Origin: Chloroflexota bacterium
GTDB taxonomy: Bacteria > Chloroflexota > Anaerolineae > UBA1429
DNA length: 49,692 nt
Assembly (NCBI GenBank): GCA_012841405.1
Contig: DUUT01000117.1
Span: 1 to 49,692, forward strand
Direction: 5' to 3'
Under the pieces are notes generated by a model. It made no database searches. It was not told the origin of the DNA and saw nothing but the letters and a program-made list of their open reading frames with translations. Below are positions 17,534 to 25,451 of this stretch, in pieces. Every line of letters begins with the position of its first letter. Within the stretch, counting starts at the first letter, position 1. The translations under genes were made by a program, and so were the position numbers.

Positions 17534-17546
17534 ATGTCTTAGACAT
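17534..17546. promoter_or_regulatory. Palindrome, possible operator
   Basis: ATGTCT-T-AGACAT is a perfect dyad 26 bases before the Yip1 start codon. It is AT-rich compared with its surroundings. It could be a repressor site; no regulator is identified. Confidence 0.35.
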
Positions 17547-17572
17547 ACATCCTGCTCTGAGAGGAGTCCCCA

Positions 17573-18415
17573 TTGACAGAGCCGCCACAGACCTCTGTGC
17601 CCCCCACGCGCTTTGTTGGCTTGCTCGTTGGGATGATTCGTCACCCGCGGGCGACGCTCGAGCACATCTTTGCGTTGCCGCGGCGCCCGTGGCGCCGTGT
17701 GGCGCTGGTGATCATCGTCGCGGCGATCCTGCCCGTCGTGGCTGCCTATAGCACCCCTCCGGCGCAGGCGACGGCCCCGTTCGATGGCGGCGCAGTGGCG
17801 CCAGGACCCGGAGCGGTGAGCGCCGTGCCGGTAGGTCCCCGCGGCGTGAACATGGGCGTTGACCCCGGAAGGGTCGGCATGGAGCCGGGCGAGATGATGC
17901 CAATGCCGCGCCCCTCGCCCCTCGCGGGGTTGGTGTTGCCGGCCCTTGGGAGCACGGCTGGTCTAGTGGTGAACTGGCTGCTGTGGTCCGGCGTGCTGTA
18001 CGTCATCGGTACGATGGTGGGCGGGCGCAACACGTTTGGGCACATGCTCCACATGATCATCTGGACATGGGTGCCCTACGGCGTGCGCGGCATTCTCCAG
18101 GCAGGGTATATCTGGATCACCAAGGAGCCCATCGCTCATCAGGGGCTGTCGGGTCTCGTAGCCGCCGAGACGGCGTCTATGGGGGTATCCCTCACGCCCA
18201 GCATGGGTACGGTGGTGTTGCAGTCCCTTCTCGGCCGGGTCGACATCTATCTCTTTTGGCACGTGGCGCTGGTGGTTGTCGGGCTGGTGACGGTGGCGCA
18301 CCTGTCACAGCGCAAGGCGCTGACCTTGGCACTGGCCTCGTGGGTGCTGCTGACGCTCCTGGGCCTGCTGCCGAGCGTGATCCTGGGATCGTTTGCCGGA
18401 TTGCGGCTGGGATAG
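17573..18415 (+). CDS. Yip1-domain membrane protein (YknW-like)
   Basis: The protein has 280 residues. It starts with the typical FVGLLVGMIRHPRATLEHI and RPWRR block, followed by a first helix (about 44-64), a Pro/Gly/Met-rich loop (about 65-115), and four further helices ending in SWVLLTLLGLLPSVILGSF. This is the Yip1 domain layout. The start is a TTG supported by GAGGAG six bases upstream. It opens a four-gene operon with an ATPase, a TIG/CARDB protein and an FtsX-type permease. In Bacillus, YknW (Yip1 domain) helps assemble the YknXYZ transporter, and the same role is inferred here. Confidence 0.8.
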   Translation: MTEPPQTSVPPTRFVGLLVGMIRHPRATLEHIFALPRRPWRRVALVIIVAAILPVVAAYSTPPAQATAPFDGGAVAPGPGAVSAVPVGPRGVNMGVDPGRVGMEPGEMMPMPRPSPLAGLVLPALGSTAGLVVNWLLWSGVLYVIGTMVGGRNTFGHMLHMIIWTWVPYGVRGILQAGYIWITKEPIAHQGLSGLVAAETASMGVSLTPSMGTVVLQSLLGRVDIYLFWHVALVVVGLVTVAHLSQRKALTLALASWVLLTLLGLLPSVILGSFAGLRLG

Positions 18416-18425
18416 GCGTTCAGCG

Positions 18426-19106
18426 ATGGGCTCTCCGCTGATCCAGGTGACCGACCTCCACCGGCATTTCCGCATGGGGCGCGAGACGGTTCGTGCCCTG
18501 GACGGCGTCAGCCTCACCGTGCGGCGGGGCGAGTTCTGGGGTATCTCGGGGCCTTCCGGCTCGGGCAAGTCCACCCTGCTGTACCTCCTTGGTGGGCTCG
18601 ACCACCCCACTTCGGGCAGCATCCGCGTTGACGGTCAAGAGATCACCACGCTGGACGAGAACGGCCTGGCCGCCTTTCGGCGGCGCAAGGTGGGGTTCGT
18701 CTTTCAGATGTTCAACCTGATCGCCACCATGACGGCGCTGCAGAACGTCGAGTTCCCGATGCTGTTCTCGCGCGTACCCCTCGCCGAGCGGCGTGCGCGC
18801 GCTCGCGCGCTGCTGGAGCGGGTCGGACTGGCTGAGCGCATGAACCACCGCCCGAACGAGCTCTCTGGAGGGCAACAGCAGCGTGTGGCCATCGCACGCT
18901 CTCTGGTGAACAGCCCCGATATCCTGCTGGCGGACGAACCCACGGGTAACCTGGACAGCCGTTCCGGCGCCGACATCATGAGCCTCCTGCAGGAGCTGAA
19001 TGCCGAAGGGCGCACGATCATCCTCGTGTCGCATGATCCTGCTGTCATTGCCGCCACCGGCCGTCACATGCGCCTCTACGACGGCCGCATCGAGGACGAG
19101 GAGTAA
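18426..19106 (+). CDS. MacB/LolD/YknY-type ABC transporter ATPase
   Basis: The protein has 226 residues. Walker A is GPSGSGKST at 42-50, the Q-loop is [10 protein letters not shown], the signature is [16 protein letters not shown], and Walker B is [12 protein letters not shown], followed by the H-loop [16 protein letters not shown] is diagnostic of the LolD/MacB/FtsE group, which works with FtsX-fold permeases as mechanotransmitters or exporters. The gene starts ten bases after the Yip1 stop. An upstream in-frame ATG (18393) would overlap that gene and is less likely. Its permease partner is two genes downstream. Confidence 0.92.
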   Translation: MGSPLIQVTDLHRHFRMGRETVRALDGVSLTVRRGEFWGISGPSGSGKSTLLYLLGGLDHPTSGSIRVDGQEITTLDENGLAAFRRRKVGFVFQMFNLIATMTALQNVEFPMLFSRVPLAERRARARALLERVGLAERMNHRPNELSGGQQQRVAIARSLVNSPDILLADEPTGNLDSRSGADIMSLLQELNAEGRTIILVSHDPAVIAATGRHMRLYDGRIEDEE

Positions 19107-19115
19107 AAAGAGGGA

Positions 19116-20861
19116 ATGCACAACCTCACCCACTGGCGAGCGCCGCTCACCCGCCTCATCACGTTGGTGCTCCTACTCGTTACTGCCGCGAGCATCTCCC
19201 TCGGAATGCCTCTGCGTGCGTTAGCGCAAAAGGGCGATGGGGGGGCGGTCCCTCCGCCCGTGGCGCCGGAGCCTGCTCAGCAGGTGCCCGTCAAGCCGAC
19301 GGTGAACAGGCCGCCCACGGCCGCGCCAGAGCCCACGGCGACGCCCCCGCCGACGGCGCTTCCCGGCCTCGACCTGGACAAGGTCGAGCCGTCGCGCCTG
19401 CCCACGGTCCTCGGTGGGACGCTGAGCGTGTTCGGCAGCGGCTTTACGCCGGGCACGTTGGTGCGTTTGGTGGACTATGGCCTGCTCGAGACGTTCTTTG
19501 TGAGCGACACCATGCTCAAGGCGACGGTACCGCCGAATGTGCGCCCAGCCAAGTATGACGTGGAGGTGGTGCGCGAGGACGGCGCGGGCGACCGCGAGGG
19601 CGGCGCACTACGCATCGAGCCGGAGGAGGTCATCCCCACGGCGACGCCTCGCCCCGATCCGACGGTGGAACCGACGATCGTTCCCGGGCGGCCGCAACTC
19701 GTCATCGAGTCGTTCACCACGGACCCCGCCGAGCTCGAGCCCGATGTACCCTTCACGGTGACCCTGTCGTTGGCCAACCATGGCAATCGCACGGCGAACA
19801 ATGTGTTGCTCAGCCTCTCGAACGCGACGGCCGTCGTGCCCGTGGGGGGCAGCAACGCCACGACGGTGCCGCCCATTGGCGTGGGGCAGTCGGCGACGGC
19901 CAGCCTGAGGCTGGCGTTCACCGATACGGTGACCAAGACGGTGACTTCGGATCACCTGCCGGTAAGCGTGGATATCGAGTATACGGATTACCTGGGGGGC
20001 AACTATAGCACGCAGCAGATCGTCAGCGTGCGCCTCAAGCCCGACGCGGCCGATGCCGCCAGCCGCGAGCCAAAGGTGATCGTCGACACATATACGACGG
20101 ATCCTGCGACCCTCGCACCGGGCGATGTCTTTACCCTCACGTTGGACGTCCTCAATGTGGGCAAGGGCGATACGCGGCGCCTTACCATGGCCATCGGGGG
20201 CGACGATGGCGCCGGCCTCAAACCGTTTGCCGTACTGGGCGCCGGCAACGTGCGCTACGTGTCGACGATCCCGCCGGAGGACGCGGTATCCCTGTCGCAG
20301 GTGCTGATGGTCGATGGTAGCGCCGAATCGGGCGTGTACAACCTGCCCATCGTGTTGTCTTACGATGGCAGTGATGAGCAGCGACACCAGGAGACGCAGG
20401 TGCTGAACCTGGTGGTCCGTCGGCAGCCCCAGCTGCGCATCGGCTTCTATCGGCCCGTTATGGGCGCCATGGTGGGGCAGCCGATGGATTTGCCCATCGA
20501 GGTGGTGAACATTGGGCGCAAGCTGATCAACATCAACGTCGTCGAGGTGGTGTGCGACAGCATGGAGATCACCATGTCGGGGCCGAACTATGTCGGGCCG
20601 CTCGATGGCGGTCTGTCGGGCTCCCTCGATGCCATGGGTATCCCGATGACGCCGGGAGAGGCGGCGGTCGAGGTGCGCGTGCACTATCTGGACGACTTTG
20701 ATCAGCCCCAGGTGTATACGGCGACCCTCACTACGGAGGTCCAAGAGATGCCGCCCATGCCGACGCCGTCCGCCGACGAGATCGCGGCGAACGAACCCCC
20801 GGTCGATCGGCCTCCTGCTGCGCTGCGGTTCATCCGTGGTTTTCTGGGTTTTGGGAGCTAG
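19116..20861 (+). CDS. Secreted TIG/CARDB-domain protein of the MacB-type operon
   Basis: The protein has 581 residues. A signal peptide (about 1-37, ending RALAQ) is followed by a Pro/Thr/Ala linker. An IPT/TIG-like domain comes next (about 88-165; PTVLGGTLSVFGSGFTPGTL), then a second Pro/Thr linker. Two or three CARDB-like beta domains follow (from about 190, 316 and 440; LVIESFTTDPAELEPDVPFT and KVIVDTYTTDPATLAPGDVF are clearly repeated starts). The C-terminus is short and hydrophobic. It is encoded between an ATPase and its permease, nine bases after the former and six before the latter, where related operons carry an HlyD-like membrane fusion protein. An extracytoplasmic adaptor or substrate-binding role is inferred. 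Confidence 0.75.
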   Translation: MHNLTHWRAPLTRLITLVLLLVTAASISLGMPLRALAQKGDGGAVPPPVAPEPAQQVPVKPTVNRPPTAAPEPTATPPPTALPGLDLDKVEPSRLPTVLGGTLSVFGSGFTPGTLVRLVDYGLLETFFVSDTMLKATVPPNVRPAKYDVEVVREDGAGDREGGALRIEPEEVIPTATPRPDPTVEPTIVPGRPQLVIESFTTDPAELEPDVPFTVTLSLANHGNRTANNVLLSLSNATAVVPVGGSNATTVPPIGVGQSATASLRLAFTDTVTKTVTSDHLPVSVDIEYTDYLGGNYSTQQIVSVRLKPDAADAASREPKVIVDTYTTDPATLAPGDVFTLTLDVLNVGKGDTRRLTMAIGGDDGAGLKPFAVLGAGNVRYVSTIPPEDAVSLSQVLMVDGSAESGVYNLPIVLSYDGSDEQRHQETQVLNLVVRRQPQLRIGFYRPVMGAMVGQPMDLPIEVVNIGRKLININVVEVVCDSMEITMSGPNYVGPLDGGLSGSLDAMGIPMTPGEAAVEVRVHYLDDFDQPQVYTATLTTEVQEMPPMPTPSADEIAANEPPVDRPPAALRFIRGFLGFGS

Positions 20862-20867
20862 GCGCTC

Positions 20868-22214
20868 ATGGGCCTGCGCGAACTGCTGCGCCTCGTCGTG
20901 AGCAACCTCTTGCGAATGAAGGCCCGTGTCCTGATGACGGCGGCGGGCGTGCTCATCGGTACGGCGGCGATCATTATTCTGATCTCGCTGGGAGCTGGCC
21001 TGCAAAAGGCCGTGATTGGTAGCATGACCTCGGTGGGCGAGCTGACCGAGATGCGCGTGATGCCCTCCATGGCCCCGGCAGGGCGAAGCGTGCGCGTGGT
21101 GGTGGCCGGCGCGAGCGTCGCGGCGACGCAGGCCGGCGCGTGGAGTGCGGAGGAAAGCAGCCTGACGGACGACGTGCTCGACGAGTTTCGTGAGCTGCCG
21201 GGAGTGGTGGCGGTGACGCCCATTCTTTACCTGAACGGTGCTGCCAACCTGCGGATGGGGCGCTATGAGACGTGGGCCAACATCCAGGGGCTCGATCCCT
21301 CTGCCGTGGAGGGGTTTGGGTTCGAGGCGGCCGAGGGAGAGGTCTCGATCGGCGCTGGGCAGGTCGTGGTGGGCTCGCGGGTCGGCGAGAATTTCTACGA
21401 TCCGCGCCGCGGGATGGCACTCGAGGAGCCGGTCAACCTCCATGGGCAGAACGTGCGCCTGGTGCTCATCAAGTGGGCCGAGGACGGGCAACCGACGGAG
21501 CGCGTCATGCGGCTGCGCGTCGCTGGGGTTCTCAAGCAAACGGGCGGCGAGCGGGACTGGTCGGTATACTTGAGTGTGAACGATGTACTGGCCATGAACG
21601 CCTGGTTCACGGGGCAGCGCCAGAACCCGAGCCGCGAGGGGTACAGCCAGGCCCTCGTCAAGGCCGAGAGCCCCGAGCACGTCACGGCGCTGCAGGCGTT
21701 GCTCACGGAGCGAGGCTTCCAGGCGTACTCGCCTCTGTCGATGCTCGAGGGCGTCAATCGGACGTTCGCCATCATCCAGGCGGTGCTCGGCGGGATTGGC
21801 GGTATCGCCCTGCTCGTGGCGGCCTTTGGCATCGCCAACACCATGGTGATGGCTATCTATGAGCGCACCCGCGAGATCGGGCTCATGAAGGCCGTCGGCG
21901 CCAACAACGCCGACGTGATGTCGGTGTTTCTCGCCGAGGCGGGGACCATCGGTGTGCTCGGCGGCCTTGGGGGCGTGTTATTCGGTGTCGGCATCGGCCG
22001 CGTCATCGGTATGGTCGCCTGGAGCTATATCGCGTCCCAGTCGGGTGGCGACGTCGGGATGGGGATGCCCGGCGTCGACTCGCTGGCCTACGTCCCCGGG
22101 TGGTTGCCCATCTTTGCCATCGTCTTCTCGCTGTTGATCGGCGTGCTTTCGGGCGTGTACCCCGCACTGCGGGCGGCGCGCCTCGACCCCATCGCGGCGC
22201 TGCGCTCCGAGTAG
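20868..22214 (+). CDS. MacB/YknZ-type ABC transporter permease
   Basis: The protein has 448 residues. The first helix (AAGVLIGTAAIIILISLGAG, about 25-45) is followed by a roughly 240-residue MacB periplasmic core domain. Three C-terminal helices complete the FtsX fold, including AFGIANTMVMAIYERTREIG and MKAVGANNADVMSVFLAEAG, with the closing YPALRAARLDPIAALRSE. It works with the ATPase encoded upstream. The substrate is unknown; relatives export peptides or macrolides or act on the envelope. Hairpins follow the stop codon. Confidence 0.9.
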   Translation: MGLRELLRLVVSNLLRMKARVLMTAAGVLIGTAAIIILISLGAGLQKAVIGSMTSVGELTEMRVMPSMAPAGRSVRVVVAGASVAATQAGAWSAEESSLTDDVLDEFRELPGVVAVTPILYLNGAANLRMGRYETWANIQGLDPSAVEGFGFEAAEGEVSIGAGQVVVGSRVGENFYDPRRGMALEEPVNLHGQNVRLVLIKWAEDGQPTERVMRLRVAGVLKQTGGERDWSVYLSVNDVLAMNAWFTGQRQNPSREGYSQALVKAESPEHVTALQALLTERGFQAYSPLSMLEGVNRTFAIIQAVLGGIGGIALLVAAFGIANTMVMAIYERTREIGLMKAVGANNADVMSVFLAEAGTIGVLGGLGGVLFGVGIGRVIGMVAWSYIASQSGGDVGMGMPGVDSLAYVPGWLPIFAIVFSLLIGVLSGVYPALRAARLDPIAALRSE

Positions 22215-22275
22215 GGCCCGCCCCCTTGCGCGAGCCTCTTGCAGGGATGCCCTCCCAAAGATACGCCTCCCGGTA

Positions 22276-22298
22276 GGAGCGACCATCCGCGTCGCTCC
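22276..22298 (+). terminator. Hairpin after the permease gene
   Basis: GGAGCGAC pairs perfectly with GTCGCTCC around a seven-base loop, 62 bases after the permease stop. A second hairpin (CCTGGC/GCCAGG, 22331-22348) follows. No T tract. The rest of 22299-22509 shows no gene; it may hold the promoter of the small ORF but no convincing -35/-10 pair was found. Confidence 0.45.
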
Positions 22299-22509
22299 CC
22301 TCTGGTATCGCGCCGCTCCCCTGCCTCCTGCCTGGCCACGCAGCCAGGTGCAGCACCCGTCACCCATCCAGCATCGCGACCGGCCCCTCGCCCGGTGCAA
22401 TGGAGCCACGCCAGGTGTATGCTGTCCCCAACGAGGGTCGTCGAGGGAACCAACCGCCCCCGTTGGACGTTCTACTAGTGACACCGGGCACCATGAAGGA
22501 GCATACACC

Positions 22510-22722
22510 ATGAGATCGCGTGAGACGACGACCGTACTACGTATGACGAGTATGCCGGTGCTGGTCACATTGGCGCTGCTACTCCTCCTCGTACTGGGCA
22601 GCATCGCGGTGACGACGACTCGGGCGACATCCGGAGCCGCGCGGGGCAGCGCGGGCAACAATCCGGTGGCCGTCGAGCCGCAGCATTCCGGGGCGGTGCT
22701 GCACCTGAACGCCGTGGCGTAG
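22510..22722 (+). CDS. Small secreted or membrane peptide, 70 residues
   Basis: Not recognised as a known family. Residues 1-16 are polar with three Arg, 17-34 form one strong hydrophobic segment (VLVTLALLLLLVLGSIAV), and 35-70 are a Thr/Ser/Gly/Ala-rich tail ending LHLNAVA, with no cysteine. It could be a signal peptide with a roughly 30-residue mature peptide, or a single-pass membrane peptide. GAAGGAG lies eight bases before the ATG and a strong hairpin terminator follows, so it is a convincing single-gene unit. It sits between a MacB-type transporter operon and a two-component system, suggesting a peptide signal, bacteriocin or sensor partner (inference). Confidence 0.65.
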   Translation: MRSRETTTVLRMTSMPVLVTLALLLLLVLGSIAVTTTRATSGAARGSAGNNPVAVEPQHSGAVLHLNAVA

Positions 22723-22783
22723 AGAGGGGACCCGGGTCCCCCCGCGGGCACACCGATGCTCCCGGCCGGCTACGGCCGGCTTT

Positions 22784-22818
22784 GGGCAGACACAACGACG
22801 TGTCTGCCCGTTCTTGTT
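22784..22818 (+). terminator. Intrinsic terminator after the small-peptide gene
   Basis: GGGCAGACAC pairs perfectly with GTGTCTGCCC around AACGAC, followed by the T-rich GTTCTTGTT. It isolates the small peptide gene from the response regulator and argues against the long upstream extension of the regulator's reading frame. Confidence 0.75.
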
Positions 22819-22896
22819 GAGGCGGGAGCGGCCCTGGCTGTCACGCTGTTCGCTCAACGGCCAGAGGCCTATGCAGCGCCCAGGACGAGCGCCGCC

Positions 22897-22925
22897 TTGA
22901 TGCCGTCGCCTGCAGGGCGTACACT
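22897..22925 (+). promoter_or_regulatory. Promoter for the two-component operon
   Basis: TTGATG (22897-22902), a 17-base spacer and TACACT (22920-22925), 37 bases before the TTG start of the response regulator. Confidence 0.55.
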
Positions 22926-22962
22926 CGACGCCACGAGGCATACGACGGGAAGGAGACCCCCA

Positions 22963-23685
22963 TTGTCCAACGATGAGGCTCAGTCGTTCCACACCATCCT
23001 CCTCGTTGAGGACGCCACCGATCTGGCGCGTGTCATCGCCCGCGAGCTTCAAGGGGCGGGCTATGTGGTGAGTCACACAGCGGACGGCGAAGCGGCGTTG
23101 AAACAGCACGCGGCCCTACAGCCCGACCTGGTGATTCTCGATTGGATGCTGCCGGGCCTGGACGGGTTGGAGGTGCTGCGCCGCCTCCGCGCCCGTGCGC
23201 CCACCCCCGTGCTGATGCTCACCGCTCGCGATGAGGAGGCGGATCGCGTCCTCGGTCTCGAGCTCGGCGCTGACGACTATCTCACCAAACCCTTTAGCAT
23301 GCGCGAGCTGCTGGCGCGCGTGCGCGCCCTGCTACGGCGGCTCGAGCATGTACGACAGATGATGGCCGACGATCGCCGCGAGGGGCCGGCGCTGCTGCGC
23401 TGTGGGCCGCTACACGTCTATACCGACACTCGCCTGGCGACCCTCGCAGGCGTTCAGCTCGACGTCTCACGAACCGAGTTTGATCTGCTCTGCCTCTTTC
23501 TGCGTCATCCGGGTCGGGCGTTTAGCCGCGACTATATCCTGGACGTGGTGTGGGGCGAGGAGTATGTCCGCGGCGACCGTTCGGTGGATAACGCCGTCTT
23601 GCGCCTGCGGAAAAAGCTGGGCACTATGGGCGACGCTATCGAGACCGTCTGGGGCGTTGGCTATCGTTGGGGGGACACGCCGTGA
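22963..23685 (+). CDS. OmpR/PhoB-family response regulator
   Basis: The protein has 240 residues. The receiver domain has the acidic pair E16/D17, phospho-acceptor D60 (VILDWMLPG), T87 and K109 (LTKPF). A winged-helix DNA-binding domain follows (SRTEFDLLCLFLRHPGRAFS ... RSVDNAVLRLRKKLG ... VWGVGYRW). The start is a TTG with GGAAGGAG seven bases upstream; the open frame extends to 22756 but would cross the terminator. Its stop overlaps the kinase start (GTGA). Tandem 11-bp-spaced repeats ahead of the downstream ABC transporter are a likely target. Confidence 0.93.
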   Translation: MSNDEAQSFHTILLVEDATDLARVIARELQGAGYVVSHTADGEAALKQHAALQPDLVILDWMLPGLDGLEVLRRLRARAPTPVLMLTARDEEADRVLGLELGADDYLTKPFSMRELLARVRALLRRLEHVRQMMADDRREGPALLRCGPLHVYTDTRLATLAGVQLDVSRTEFDLLCLFLRHPGRAFSRDYILDVVWGEEYVRGDRSVDNAVLRLRKKLGTMGDAIETVWGVGYRWGDTP

Positions 23686-25259
23686 ACGTGACGCCGGCCG
23701 CGGGGCGGCGCGGATTCGTGGGGCGGCGTTCGGCGGGCGCCACCGTGCTCGAGACGGCGCTCGTCTGTGGCGTGCTGCTCGGCTTGCTGGCGCTGGTGGG
23801 TCCGCTGCTGTCGCCGCCCATGCTACAGCGCGGCTATCTGAACGCCGTGCCCATCGCCGTGTTCTGGGGCGCGCTGCGTCTGGCGGTGCCCGAGGGCTCC
23901 TGGCGGAGGCGCCTGGTGCGCGAGGTAGTGGTGGGCGCCGTCGTACCGGGCACCGGCTGGGGCCTCATGATGGCGCTGGCCCGGTACGTGGCGACGTATG
24001 GGGAACCGCCGAGCCTCGCATCGGCCGACGTCTATCTGGCGGTGTACGCCGTCAGCGTCTTGATCTATGGGGCGGTGCGCGTCGCGGTGCGGCTGTGGCT
24101 CTTTTGGGACCGCCTGCGACGGCGGCATATGGTGTGGTCGCTGACCCATGCGCTGCTCGCGACGGCGCTCGTGGCTGTATCGCCTGTGGTCGTGGTGGGC
24201 GTTGCCGGCTATGCGCTGAGCCTGGCGGAGGGCACGCCCTCCAGCATCGGGGGCTTGGCCTCTCTTCTCGCCTCGATGGTGATCTGGGGCGCTCCCCTGG
24301 CAGGGGCGGTGCTGGTGGTTGGCGTCATGGGCCTTCTAGGGCTAGCGCCGGTTCTCGCGGTACCGGCGTACGTGGTGGCGCGCCGGACGACGCGGCGCCT
24401 GGAGGCGCTGGCGCGCGTGGCCCGGGATCTCCGTGGTGGCAACCTCTCGGCGCGTGTGGATGTGCGGGGGGAAGATGAGGTCGCCCAGCTGCAGCGCGAT
24501 GTCAACGCCATGGCTACGGACCTTCAGCGCACGATGGACGAGCTCGCCGCCGAACGCGACCGCGTGGCGGGGTTGCTTGAGGCGCGCCGCGAGCTCGTGG
24601 CGGGGGTGTCTCATGAGCTGCGCACGCCCGTAGCGACGCTGCGAGCGCATCTCGAGTCGGCCCTGAGAGACGACGCGCTCGGGCGGGAACGCGTCTCCTG
24701 TGACGAGCTCGCGCTGATGCATGGCGAGGTGCTGCGCCTTCAGGCACTCATCGAGGACCTCTTTGCCCTCTCGCGCGCCGAAGTGGGGCGCCTCCTGCTG
24801 CGGCGCGAGTCCGTCGACCTGCTGGCCCTTGTCCGCGGCGTCGTCGGGGCCATGACGCCCGTCGCCTGGGGGCAGTATCGCGTGCGCCTCCTCGTCGAGG
24901 GTGACGGCGAACCCGTTGCCATGGCTGACACGATGCGCGTGCAGCAAGTCGTAGTGAACTTGGTGCACAACGCCCTGCGGCACACGCCGCCGGGTGGCAT
25001 GGTGATGGTTCGCGCATCTGCAGGGGCCGACCGGGCGGTGCTCGAGGTGTGCGACACGGGGGAGGGCATCCCCCCTGAGGACCTCCCCCACGTTTGGGAC
25101 CGCTACTATCGCGGCGCCATGGCCTCGTCCGACGATGGCGGATCGGGCCTCGGTCTCGCGCTGGTGAAGCAGCTCACCGAGGCGATGGGCGGCCACGTTC
25201 AGGCCGACAGCACCCCTGGCCAGGGGAGCTGCTTCCGCGTGTTCCTCCCGATGACCTGA
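23682..25259 (+). CDS. Multi-spanning sensor histidine kinase
   Basis: The protein has 525 residues. About six to seven transmembrane helices fill residues 15-235, with only short loops and no sizeable extracytoplasmic domain. This points to sensing within the membrane or through a partner protein. HAMP spans about 235-290, the HisKA domain has H311 (SHELRTPV), and the ATPase domain has the N-box (N430 in NLVHNALRH), DTGEGIPPEDLPHVWDRYYR and GSGLGLALVKQL. The GTG start overlaps the regulator's stop codon. With the following ABC transporter this resembles peptide-antibiotic sensing modules of the Bce/Bcr kind, although its helix count is higher than BceS. Confidence 0.92.
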   Translation: MNVTPAAGRRGFVGRRSAGATVLETALVCGVLLGLLALVGPLLSPPMLQRGYLNAVPIAVFWGALRLAVPEGSWRRRLVREVVVGAVVPGTGWGLMMALARYVATYGEPPSLASADVYLAVYAVSVLIYGAVRVAVRLWLFWDRLRRRHMVWSLTHALLATALVAVSPVVVVGVAGYALSLAEGTPSSIGGLASLLASMVIWGAPLAGAVLVVGVMGLLGLAPVLAVPAYVVARRTTRRLEALARVARDLRGGNLSARVDVRGEDEVAQLQRDVNAMATDLQRTMDELAAERDRVAGLLEARRELVAGVSHELRTPVATLRAHLESALRDDALGRERVSCDELALMHGEVLRLQALIEDLFALSRAEVGRLLLRRESVDLLALVRGVVGAMTPVAWGQYRVRLLVEGDGEPVAMADTMRVQQVVVNLVHNALRHTPPGGMVMVRASAGADRAVLEVCDTGEGIPPEDLPHVWDRYYRGAMASSDDGGSGLGLALVKQLTEAMGGHVQADSTPGQGSCFRVFLPMT

Positions 25260-25310
25260 GGCCTCTTGACCGCCACGTCTCCCCCTGTTTCCCTCTGGTG
25301 TACTCCACAT

Positions 25311-25365
25311 TGTGACAAATCTGCGACATGGCGTTGAAACCTCTGCGACAGGCGGATGCTAGAGT
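25311..25365 (+). promoter_or_regulatory. Array of 11-bp-spaced direct repeats with -10, OmpR-family-type promoter
   Basis: TGTGACA (25311), TGCGACA (25322), the degenerate GTTGAAA (25333) and TGCGACA (25344) begin exactly 11 bases apart. A -10-like TAGAGT follows at 25360-25365, about ten bases after the last repeat, with no separate -35. OmpR/PhoB-family regulators bind 11-bp-spaced direct repeats in this position. The site lies between the kinase gene and the ABC transporter, which makes the adjacent response regulator the obvious candidate. Confidence 0.6.
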
Positions 25366-25451
25366 GGTGGCGTAATCGGCTGGGGCCGTGCGTGTCGCGG
25401 CTCTGCCCGGCGAATCTCGTACAGCAGCCATGCTGTCGCAGGAGGTGCAAC

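Noticed and set aside
19608..21680. 690-codon open frame on the minus strand across the TIG/CARDB and permease genes.
   Set aside because: His/Arg-rich, crosses two well-supported genes and has no recognisable domain.
22756..22962. N-terminal extension of the response regulator.
   Set aside because: It crosses a strong terminator and a promoter; the TTG at 22963 has an excellent ribosome site and gives the standard receiver start.
23402..24478. 358-codon plus frame spanning regulator and kinase.
   Set aside because: Out of frame with both recognised proteins; Arg/Gly-rich shadow.
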